NCBI RefSeq assembly: GCF_014648355.1
Contig: NZ_BMQY01000002.1
Span: 310,001-374,000, forward strand
From: Couchioplanes azureus
Lineage (GTDB): Bacteria > Actinomycetota > Actinomycetes > Mycobacteriales > Micromonosporaceae
DNA: 64,000 nt
Direction of reading: 5' to 3'
How positions within the stretch are numbered: position 1 is the stretch's first letter; each line of letters opens with the position of its first letter. Under the pieces are notes generated by a model, which saw only the letters and a list, made by a program, of their open reading frames with translations, was not told the origin of the DNA and did not search any database. Of the stretch, positions 25,120-33,600 are shown piece by piece. A program made the position numbers and the translations under genes.

Positions 25120-25337
25120 GGTTTCGCCGACGAGTGCGGCCGGACGTCACGAGCGCACAAGGCCATCACCTGGGCGCCCAGGGGCGTGACCCCGGTGATG
25201 GCGGTGGAAAGGGCGAGCCGAAAGGGTTCCGTGAACCGAGCCTCATCCGTCTGCTCGACGCCGCTCACCAGCAGCTGCAGGCACCCATCGGGCTCGTCTG
25301 GGACGGTCTGAACACCCACCGCAGTCCCGCGATACAC
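25120..25337 (+). pseudogene. IS630-family transposase relic (internal deletion, frameshift)
   Basis: Two fragments of an IS630 DDE transposase lie in different frames. The first, from 25120, reads GFADECGR, then ITWAPRGVTPVMAV, matching the first catalytic Asp (codon 25129) and the conserved TWAPRG-TPV block. The second, from 25242, reads LIRLLDAAHQQLQAP, then IGLVWDGLNTHRS, matching the block around the second catalytic Asp (codon 25302). About 60-70 codons normally between the blocks, the helix-turn-helix region and the C-terminal third are missing. No terminal inverted repeats were found, so the element is dead. Confidence 0.75.
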
Positions 25338-25406
25338 CCGACCAGACCCTGACCCCGAAAGGTGTCCAGCTTGTACATGTACTCGAGGCGGCGGTCCGCG
25401 GCCGGC

Positions 25407-26642
25407 TCAGGGCACCGAGCGGATGCGGGTCACCAGCACCGAGCCCAGCACGGTCACCGCCGCCACCGACAGGAACAGCACCGGATAGCCGCCCAGGTAG
25501 GCCACGATCGGGAAGGCCACGGCCGGGCCGAGCACCTGCGGCGCGGAGTTGGCGATGTTGATGATGCCGAGATCGCGGGCGCGCTCCCGCGCGTCGGGCA
25601 GGACCTGGGTGATCAGTGCCTGGTCGACCGACAGGTAGACGCCGAAGCCCAGGCCCAGCAGGGCGGCCGCGACGACCGCCCCGGGCCACGTCGGCCAGAG
25701 GGCCAGCAGCACGGCCGCGGCCGCCATCACGTATCCGGACAGGACGACCGGCGGCTTGCGCCGCCCGGTGCGGTCCGACACCACTCCCCCGGCCACGACG
25801 GTCAGCAGCGTCCCGGCGGTGTAGACCAGTACGAGCAGGAGCAGCCCCTGCTCGGCGTCCGGGTGGCGGACCCGGTCGCGCAGGAAGTAGAGCAGGTACA
25901 GCGTCGCCATCGCGTTACCGAGCTGGACGAGGAACCGGGTGGCCCAGGCCCAGGCGAAGTCGGGGGCCTCCCCCGGGCGGAACCGGAACGCGGTCAGCAC
26001 CGACCGGGCGGTGAACCGCGGGGCGAGCTCCGCCGGGACCGGCGGGTCCCGGGTGAGCAGCACGAACGGCGCGGCGGCGAGCACCACCACGGCGCCGGTC
26101 AGCAGGTAGCCGGCGTCCACCCCGGTCACCACGGCCGTCACCAGCAGGACGCCGAGCACCACCCCGGAGGACTGGGCCAGCCCCACCCAGCCGGACACCC
26201 GGCCCCGCTGGCCCACCGGCGTCCGGTCCGGGACGATGGCGGTGATCCCGGCCTGCAGCAGGTTGAGCCCGGCCTGCGCCAGGCACCAGCACAGCGTCAG
26301 CCCGAGCAGGGTGTGCTGCCCGGAGAGCAGGACGAGCCCGGCGAGGCCGGTCAGGGCGCCGACGGCCGTCCACGTGTGCCGGCGCCCGGTCCGCGCCGTC
26401 GTCGCGTCGGAGAGCGCCCCGGCGAGCGGGCCCGCCACGACGGCGACGAGCGCGCCGACGCCGGTGACGATCCCCAGCGCGGTGGCCTTGCCGGCGCCCG
26501 CCACCTCCTCGGCCTGCTGGGGCAGCAACACCTGCAGCGGCGCGTAGTAGCCGACCCACAGGCCGAGGTTGGCCAGCGACAGCAGCGTAATCCAGCGCCC
26601 GCCCACCCGCGGCGGGGCGGCGAGGCCGGCGCGCACGGTCAC
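25407..26642 (-). CDS. MFS transporter (glycoside/sugar-type) linked to a beta-glucosidase
   Basis: The 411-residue protein has about 12 membrane helices in two halves. The MFS inter-helix motifs SDATTARTGRRHTW (after helix 2) and SDRTGRRKPP (in the second half) are both visible. It resembles the GPH/major-facilitator sugar transporters. The GTG start overlaps the stop of the GH1 beta-glucosidase gene (GTGA), so the pair is coupled. Likely role: uptake of a beta-glucoside or export of released product. No transport substrate can be read from sequence. Confidence 0.87.
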   Translation of the reverse strand: MTVRAGLAAPPRVGGRWITLLSLANLGLWVGYYAPLQVLLPQQAEEVAGAGKATALGIVTGVGALVAVVAGPLAGALSDATTARTGRRHTWTAVGALTGLAGLVLLSGQHTLLGLTLCWCLAQAGLNLLQAGITAIVPDRTPVGQRGRVSGWVGLAQSSGVVLGVLLVTAVVTGVDAGYLLTGAVVVLAAAPFVLLTRDPPVPAELAPRFTARSVLTAFRFRPGEAPDFAWAWATRFLVQLGNAMATLYLLYFLRDRVRHPDAEQGLLLLVLVYTAGTLLTVVAGGVVSDRTGRRKPPVVLSGYVMAAAAVLLALWPTWPGAVVAAALLGLGFGVYLSVDQALITQVLPDARERARDLGIINIANSAPQVLGPAVAFPIVAYLGGYPVLFLSVAAVTVLGSVLVTRIRSVP

Positions 26643-27973
26643 CGCTGCCCGGCGAGGGCGGCGCGCAGCCAGGCGAAGGAGTCCTTGGGCGTACGCCGCT
26701 GGGTGTCGTAGTCGACCCGGACGAGGCCGAACCGCTGGCTGTAGCCCTCCGCCCACTCGAAGTTGTCCAGCAGCGACCAGACGAAGTACCCCCGCACGTC
26801 GACGCCCGCGACGATCGCCTCGTGCAGGGACCGCAGGTGCGCGTCCAGGTAGTCGATGCGGGCGGCGTCGTGGACCCGGCCGTCGGCGCCGGGCACGTCC
26901 ACGGTGGAACAGCCGTTCTCGGTGACGTAGACCGGCGGCAGCACGCCGGCATACTGCTCGCGCAGGCCCACCAGCAGCTCCCGCAGGCCGTCCGGCACCA
27001 CGGGCCAGCCGAACGCCGTCCGCGGCACGCCCTCGATCTCGACGGTCTCGAACGGCAGCGGCGCGCCCTCCGGTGCCGCCCTGACCCGGGTGGGGTGGTA
27101 GTAGTTGACGCCCAGCGCGTCCATCGGCGTCGCGATGACGTCCAGGTCCCCGTCGCGGACCACGCCGGCGTCGGTGAGCCCGGCGGCGAACGGTGGATAT
27201 TCGCCGCGCAGGACCGGGTCGAGGAAGAGCCGGTTGTGGAAGCCGTCGTAGACCGCGGCGGCCACCAGGTCGTCCTCGCCGTCGCCGGCCGGCCACACCG
27301 GCGTGCAGTTGTTGGTGATCATCACCTCCGCGGCACCGCGCTCGCGCAGCGCCCGCACCGCCAGCCCGTGGGCGAGCAGCTGGTGATGGGCCACCGGCAG
27401 GGCGTCGAGCATGAGCTCGCGGCCGGGGGCGTGGGTGCCGAGCGCGTATCCCTCGGCCATGTGCACGACCGGTTCGTTGAGGGTGATCCACCGCCGGACG
27501 CGGTCGCCGAGCCGGTCGGCGACCGCGGCCGTGTAGTCGGCGAAGCGGTGCGCGGTGTCCCGGGCGAGCCACCCGCCGGCGTCCTCCAGGGCCTGCGGCA
27601 GGTCCCAGTGGAACAGCGTCGGCACCGGCGCGATGCCGCGGCCCAGCAGCGCGTCCACCAGCCGGTCGTAGAAGTCCAGACCCTGGGCGAGGGCCGGGCC
27701 CGCGCCGGTGGGCTGCACCCGCGGCCAGGCGATCGAGAACCGGTACGCCCCGACGCCCAGCGCGGCGAGCAGCTCCACGTCCTGCGCCCAGCGGTGGTAG
27801 TGGTCGCAGGCCACGTCGCCGGTGTCGCCGTCGCGGACCCGGCCCGGGGTATGGCTGAAGGTGTCCCAGATGGAGGGTCCCCGCCCGCCGTCGCGCACGG
27901 CGCCCTCGATCTGGTAGGCCGCGGTGGAGACGCCCCACAGGAAGTCCGGGGGGAATGTCGGCAGGGCAACCAC
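26639..27973 (-). CDS. GH1 beta-glucosidase
   Basis: The 444-residue protein is a full-length glycoside hydrolase family 1 enzyme. It begins with FPPDFLWGVSTAAYQIEGA, the family signature, and has RFSIAWPRVQPTG. The acid/base glutamate lies in TLNEP and the nucleophile glutamate in YVTENG. FVWSLLDNFEWAEGYSQRFGLVRVDY is the C-terminal aglycone/glucose-binding block. It hydrolyses beta-glucosides in the cytoplasm (no signal peptide). AGGAGG lies 8 nt before the GTG start. Coupled to the MFS transporter downstream. Confidence 0.94.
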   Translation of the reverse strand: MVALPTFPPDFLWGVSTAAYQIEGAVRDGGRGPSIWDTFSHTPGRVRDGDTGDVACDHYHRWAQDVELLAALGVGAYRFSIAWPRVQPTGAGPALAQGLDFYDRLVDALLGRGIAPVPTLFHWDLPQALEDAGGWLARDTAHRFADYTAAVADRLGDRVRRWITLNEPVVHMAEGYALGTHAPGRELMLDALPVAHHQLLAHGLAVRALRERGAAEVMITNNCTPVWPAGDGEDDLVAAAVYDGFHNRLFLDPVLRGEYPPFAAGLTDAGVVRDGDLDVIATPMDALGVNYYHPTRVRAAPEGAPLPFETVEIEGVPRTAFGWPVVPDGLRELLVGLREQYAGVLPPVYVTENGCSTVDVPGADGRVHDAARIDYLDAHLRSLHEAIVAGVDVRGYFVWSLLDNFEWAEGYSQRFGLVRVDYDTQRRTPKDSFAWLRAALAGQR

Positions 27974-28005
27974 GGTTCCGGCCTCCTCGAAAAGACGAGT
28001 CCGGC

Positions 28006-29496
28006 TCAGATTAGTGGGGTGACCGTCACGTCGTCGATCACCCAGTACCAGTTGTTGCTCGCGTCGTGAAAGCGGAACTTCACGGTCATCGCGCCGGCCC
28101 CGGCCGGCACCGGCACGGGCAGCGACTCGGCCGTGGCCAGGGCGTCCGCCGAGTAGCGCCGCACCAGCCGGTCGGGTCCGCCGTCGAAGGAGACGAGGAC
28201 GTCGCCCTTCTGCGCGCCCTCCTGCCGGTAGTGGGTCACGTAGTTCACCCGGACCGTGGTGCCCGCCGCGACCGGATAGGCCGGCGTCACCAGAGTCGAG
28301 TCGAAGCTCGTGCCGCCGGACCTGTCGGCGAACTCGTCGCTGTCGGCCACGGCGAAGACGCCGCGCGCCCGTACGGCGTTCTCCCGCTCCTGGCCGCCCT
28401 GCGTCCGGCTCCAGAACTCGTCGGTGGCGAAGGACCAGCCCCGCCATTCGGTGACCCCGCCGGCGGGCATCGCACCGCGGTCCACGGACCAGCCGGCCGG
28501 CGGCACCGGGGTCCAGCCGGCCAGCGTCGACGGGATGCCCGTCTCGTCCACCCGGGTCCGCAGCGCCAGGCCGTCGAAGGGATCGCCGGCGAGGGCCCGG
28601 ACGGTGCGGCCGTCCAGGGCCACGGAGACGCCGAAGTGCTGCAGCGCCGTCGCGGCCAGGTCCGCCTGCCGGACGTCCACCGGCCGGGCCCCCGCGGCGA
28701 TGCCGGGGCCCACGGCGAGCAGGAACGTGCCGCGCTCGTCGGGGCGGCAGCCGCCGTGCCCGCCGAACGGGACCCGGTGACCGTGGTCGGTGGTGACCAT
28801 GACGAGCCAGTTCTCGTCCGCGTACGTGGGCCGCGACCGCACCGCCGCCAGCATCCTGCCGAGCTGCTGATCCTGCTTCTCGATGGCGGCCCGGTAGCGC
28901 CCGCCGGTGCCCACGGCGTGCGCCACCACGTCGGTGTTGCCCAGATAGACGAACGACGCGTCCGGATCGCCGGTGCCCAGCCGGGTCACCGCGTCCGTGG
29001 TGATCTTCTCGTCCTCCCCGGCGTAGCCGTCGGCGTCCCCGTCGAGGGTGACCCGCGTGTCGATCGCCGGCGAGAAGGTGCCCTGCTCGTGCAGCGGCGC
29101 CCAGTCGACCGCGGAGTACGTCGCCAGCGCCGGGTCCGCCCGCTCCAGGCGGGTCAGGAAGTCGGGGTAGGCGTCGTACCGCTTGCCCGCGAAGCTGTTG
29201 TTGCGTACGCCGTGCCGGTCGGGCCAGACGCCGGTGGCGATGGTCGACCAGCCGGGGCCGCTGGACGAGTCGGCCAGCGACGGGCACTGCACCAGGCTGC
29301 GGCCGAGCGCGCCCTGCGCCGCGAGGGCGTCGAGGTTCGGCGCGTCCGCCGCCACGACGCTGTCCCAGTTGAGCCCGTCCATCCCCACCACCAGCAGCTT
29401 GGGGACCGGGGCACCGGCGGCCGCGGCGCCGGGGACCGCGACCGAGGCGGCGACCAGCGCCGCGGCGAGGCCGACGCGCAGCACGGAACGTTTCAT
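28006..29496 (-). CDS. Secreted type I phosphodiesterase/alkaline-phosphatase-superfamily protein
   Basis: The 496-residue protein has a Sec signal peptide (MKRSVLRVGLAAALVAASVAVPGAAAAG). The catalytic domain has VVGMDGLNWDSV, with the first metal Asp, and a nucleophile region near SSSGPGWSTIATGVWPDRHGV. TTDHGHRVPFGGHGG supplies later metal ligands. The last about 160 residues are a beta-rich domain (PAYPVAAGTTVRVNYVTHYRQEGA and onward) resembling a carbohydrate-binding or jelly-roll module. It should hydrolyse phosphomonoesters or phosphodiesters outside the cell with two zinc ions. GGAGG precedes the ATG. It sits 32 nt upstream of the glucosidase gene on the same strand. Confidence 0.85.
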   Translation of the reverse strand: MKRSVLRVGLAAALVAASVAVPGAAAAGAPVPKLLVVGMDGLNWDSVVAADAPNLDALAAQGALGRSLVQCPSLADSSSGPGWSTIATGVWPDRHGVRNNSFAGKRYDAYPDFLTRLERADPALATYSAVDWAPLHEQGTFSPAIDTRVTLDGDADGYAGEDEKITTDAVTRLGTGDPDASFVYLGNTDVVAHAVGTGGRYRAAIEKQDQQLGRMLAAVRSRPTYADENWLVMVTTDHGHRVPFGGHGGCRPDERGTFLLAVGPGIAAGARPVDVRQADLAATALQHFGVSVALDGRTVRALAGDPFDGLALRTRVDETGIPSTLAGWTPVPPAGWSVDRGAMPAGGVTEWRGWSFATDEFWSRTQGGQERENAVRARGVFAVADSDEFADRSGGTSFDSTLVTPAYPVAAGTTVRVNYVTHYRQEGAQKGDVLVSFDGGPDRLVRRYSADALATAESLPVPVPAGAGAMTVKFRFHDASNNWYWVIDDVTVTPLI

Positions 29497-29542
29497 GCGT
29501 AACCTCCGGACGAGGGGATTCCCGGAAACGCATCGAAAGCTA

Positions 29543-30547
29543 TCACTGCGTCGGCGTCTCCGCGCGGTTCCCTTCGTCCGCGGTGTGCCAGTAGAGCACC
29601 GGCCCCTGCGCCGGGCCGGCGCCGGCCAGCTCGCGCAGGGCCGCCGCGGCCTTCGCGGTGTAGACCGGCTCGGTGCGGACGCCGGCGTGCTCGGTGAGCC
29701 AGGGAGCCGCGGCCGCCGACGCGGCGGTCGGGTGGCCGTAGCCCGGGCCGAGCCAGTCGGCCCGGACGGTGAGCGGGGCCAGCGGGGCCCGCTCCGGCAG
29801 CGGGGCGCCGCTGCGGCGCAGCAGGCGCGCGGTCGCCTCGGCGAGGCGGCGGACCTGCGGCTCGCCCATCGGGGTCCGGTCGTTGACGAGCACGCCGACG
29901 ACCCGCGTGGGCAGGCCCGCGAGACCCAGGCCCAGGGCCAGCCCGGCGGCGGTGCCGCCCGAGCCGACCGGCACGACCACCTGCCGCGGCACCGGAAGCT
30001 CGCCCGCGGCGACCTGGGCGGCGAGCTCGAGGGCCGCCTCCACATAGCCCAGACAGCCGCGCGGGCTCGATCCGCCGACCGGCAGCAGGCTCGGCCGGGC
30101 GCCGGTGACCGCGGCCCGGGCGAGCAGCAGACCGGCGGCGAGGTAGCCGGCGGGCACGCTGCCCACCCGGCGCACGGTCGCGCCGGTGGCGTGCACGGCG
30201 GCGGCCTGCCGGGCCACGTGCTCGTCGTACGGCTGCTCCAGCGCGACGACCGCCACCCGCAGGCCGGCCGCGGTGGCGTAGCGGGCCACGGCGACGGCGT
30301 GGTGGCTGCCCGTGCCGCCCGCGGTCACCACCGTGCGGCGGCCGCGGCTCAGCAGGTCGGCCAGCGTCCACTCCAGCTTGCGGACCTTGTTGCCGCCGTA
30401 CAGCGTGCCGTACCCGCCGTCGTCCTTGACCCACACCCCGCCCAGGCCGGCGACCGCGCGGACCGGCGTCGGCGCGGTGCCGAGCCGGCGGAACGGCAGG
30501 CGTCCCACGATCGCGGGAAAGCGCTCGTGCAGCAGCGGCACCGTCAT
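29543..30547 (-). CDS. PLP-dependent ACC deaminase/D-cysteine desulfhydrase family enzyme
   Basis: The 334-residue protein is a fold-type II PLP enzyme. The PLP-binding lysine is in GGNKVRKLE, the phosphate-binding loop is VPVGSGGTAAGLALG, and GGTGSHHAVAVA matches the ACC deaminase/D-cysteine desulfhydrase clade. These enzymes deaminate ACC or remove H2S from D-cysteine. It is divergent from the megasynthase gene, 80 nt away, so a role in supplying or removing an amino acid there is possible but unproven. The ATG at 30547 was chosen because TACGCT ends 6 nt upstream, implying a leaderless mRNA; an ATG at 30568 is in frame. Confidence 0.83.
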   Translation of the reverse strand: MTVPLLHERFPAIVGRLPFRRLGTAPTPVRAVAGLGGVWVKDDGGYGTLYGGNKVRKLEWTLADLLSRGRRTVVTAGGTGSHHAVAVARYATAAGLRVAVVALEQPYDEHVARQAAAVHATGATVRRVGSVPAGYLAAGLLLARAAVTGARPSLLPVGGSSPRGCLGYVEAALELAAQVAAGELPVPRQVVVPVGSGGTAAGLALGLGLAGLPTRVVGVLVNDRTPMGEPQVRRLAEATARLLRRSGAPLPERAPLAPLTVRADWLGPGYGHPTAASAAAAPWLTEHAGVRTEPVYTAKAAAALRELAGAGPAQGPVLYWHTADEGNRAETPTQ

Positions 30548-30553
30548 CCCCGC

Positions 30554-30559
30554 AGCGTA
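30554..30559 (-). promoter_or_regulatory. -10 box of a leaderless promoter for the PLP enzyme gene
   Basis: TACGCT on the minus strand (TANNNT form) is followed by six bases and the ATG at 30547. For the divergent megasynthase, a TACCGT box at 30580-30585 could be the -10, leaving a leader of about 36 nt. Confidence 0.4.
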
Positions 30560-30627
30560 CTTCGACATCCCGCGGGGGCTACCGTGGCGGCGCTGTGTGC
30601 CGGCGCCGAGACCTGCCAGGAGTGTTC

Positions 30628-33600
30628 ATGACGCTGACCGACGTGCTGCTCCGGGCCGCGACCCGCGCACCCGACCGGGGCGTGGTCCACCTCGGCGACG
30701 CCGGCGCCGAGCGGCTCGTCACCCACGCCGAACTGTACGCGGACGCGCTGCGAATCGCCGGGGGCCTGCGCCGGGCGGGGCTCGCCACCGGCGACAGCCT
30801 GCTGGTGGTGGCCGACGACAGCGCCGAGTTCCTGCCGCTGTTCTGGGGCGCGGTGCTGGCCGGCGTCGTACCCGTGCCGCTGCCGCCGGAACCGGCCCGC
30901 CTGGCCGCCGTCGCGGCGCTGCTCGGCGGCCCGCCGCTGGCCGGCGACGCCGTCCTCGCCGGCGCCCGGGTGCTGCCGGTGCCCACGCTGCGCCGCTCCG
31001 CGCCGCTCGCCGCGCCGGTCCGGGCCGCGACCGGCGATCTCGCCATGCTGCAGTTCTCCTCCGGCAGCACCGCGGCGCCGAAGGGCGTCGAGCTGACCCA
31101 CGGCAACCTGGTCGCCAACCTCGAGCAGGCGGCGCGGGCGAGCGCGCTGGACGGCGACGACGTCGTGCTGACCTGGATGCCGTACTTCCACGACATGGGG
31201 CTGATCGGCACCCACCTGGTGCCGCTGCACCGGGGCTGCCGGCAGGTGCGGATCAGCCCGCTGACGTTCGCCAAGCGACCCGAGCTCTGGCTGCGCACCG
31301 CCGCGAGACACCGGGCGACCGTGCTGTCGGCCGCCAACTTCGCCCTGGCCCTGACCGTACGGCGGGTGGCCGGCGAGACCCTCGACGGGATCGACCTGAG
31401 CAGCGTCCGGCTGATGATGGTGGGCGCCGAGCCGATCTCCCCCACGGTGTGGCGGGCGTTCGCCGACCGGATGGCGCGGGCCCGGCTCGACCCCCGCGCC
31501 CTGCGGCCGGTGTACGGGCTGGCGGAGGCCACCGTCGCCGTCGCCTTCACGCCGCCCGGCGAGCTGGCCCGGCCGTTGCGGCTGAGCCGGGCGGCGCTCG
31601 CCCGCGGGGTCGCGGTGGACGCCGGGGCCGGCACCCCGGCCGTGGAGCTGATGGATGCCGGCCACCCGGTGCCGGGCTGCCGGATCCGGATCGTCGACGA
31701 GGACGGCCGGCCGGTCGAGGACGGCCTCGTCGGCCACATCCAGGTACGCGGCCCGAACGTCACCCGCGGCTACCACCGCGACCCGGCCGCGAGCGCCGCC
31801 GCGCTGGCCGGCGGCTGGCTGCGGACCGGCGACACCGGCTTCCTGCGCGCGGGGCGGCTCTGCGTCACCGGCCGGGAGAAGGACGTGGTGTTCGTCCACG
31901 GCCGCACCTTCCACGCCGGCGACCTGGAAGAGGTGGCGGCGGCGACGCCGGGGCTCGGGGCCGGGCCGGTGGCGGTGGTCGGCGCGACCGGCGCGGTGAG
32001 CGGCCGGGAGCGGGTCGTGGTGTTCCTGGCGGCGCCGGCCGTGCGCGCGGACCCGGAGGTGGGCGCCCGGGTCCGGGCCCGGGTCGCGGAGGCGCTCGGG
32101 TACGACGGGGTCGAGGTGCGGGTGGTCCCGAACGGGGCATTCGCGCGGACCACCAGCGGCAAGCTCCGCCGCCAGGCGCTGCGCGAGCGCATCGGGGCCG
32201 ACGAGGTCGCGGCGCCGCTGCCGGCGCCGCCCGCGCCGCCCGTCGTGCCGGCCTCCGCCGCCCGGGTGCCGCGGAGCCGGGCCGACCTGGAACGGACCGT
32301 GCGCGCGGTGTGGTCCCGCGTGCTGCGCATCCCCGAGGAACGGATCGGCCCGGCCGACCGGTTCCTGGCGATCGGCGGCTCGTCGCTGGCGGCCATGGAG
32401 GTGCTCGCGGCGCTGGAGGACACGCTCGGCCGTACGCTCGACCCGGTCCTGCTGCGCGACTGTGCGACGGTGCCCGAGCTGGCCGACCGGTTGCTGGCCG
32501 ACCGGTGGCCGGCCGCCCCGGCCGGCCGGCCGGCGCCCGCCTCCCGCCCGGTGGCGGGCACCGAGCTCGCGGTCGTGGCGATGGCGTGCCGCTTCCCCGA
32601 CGCCGCCACCCCGGAGGAGTTCTGGCGCAACCTGCTGGCCGGCCGCGACAGCGTCGCCCCGGTGACCCGCTGGCCCGGCGGCGGCCACGGCGCGTTCCTC
32701 GGCGACCCGGCGCTGTTCGACGCCGGCTTTTTCGGCATCGACGACGCCGAGGCCCGCTACCTCGACCCGCACGCGCGCATCTTCCTGGAGCTGGCGTACG
32801 AGGCGCTGGAGCGCGCCGGTCTCGCCGGGCCCCGCCGCCACGACCGCCGGATCGGCGTGTTCGCGGCCGTCGGGGAGAGCGGGTACGCCGAGCTGGTGGC
32901 GGCGACCGGCACGGCCGGGCCGCACGCGATGACCGGCACGATGCGTGGCCTGCTGCCCGCGCGCGTGGCCCACCTGCTCGACCTGCGCGGCCCGGCCCTC
33001 GCGGTGGACACCGCCTGCTCGTCGGCGCTGGTCGCGCTGCACCTGGCGCACCGCAGTCTCGCGGCGGGCGACTGCGACGTGGCGGTGGTGGGCGGCGTCG
33101 GCCTGCTCCTGACACCGACCGGCGAGCGGCTGCTCGGCGGGGCGCAGGCGCTGTCGCCGACCGGGCGCTGCCGGGCGTTCGCCGCGGACGCCGACGGTTT
33201 CGTGCCCGGCGAGGGCGGCGCGGCGCTGGTGCTCACCCGGCTCGGCGACGCGGACCGCGACCGGGTGCTGGCGGTGGTGCGCGGCACGGCGGTCACCAAC
33301 GACGGCCGCTCGCTGAGTCTGATGGCACCGAACCCGCTGCGGCAGCGGGAGGTGATCGCCCAGGCATACCGGGACTGTGGTGTGGACCCGGCCGAGGTGT
33401 CCTACGTGGAGGCGCACGGGACCGGCACCGCGGTGGGCGACCCGGTCGAGGCGCAGTCGCTGGCGTACGCGTTCCCGCCGCTGCCGGACGGGCGCAAGCG
33501 GCTGCTCGGCTCGGTGAAGACCAACGTCGGGCACCTGCTGCACGCCGCCGGGCTGCCCGCCCTGGTGAAGGTGGTCCTCGCGCTGCGGCACCGGGAGCTG

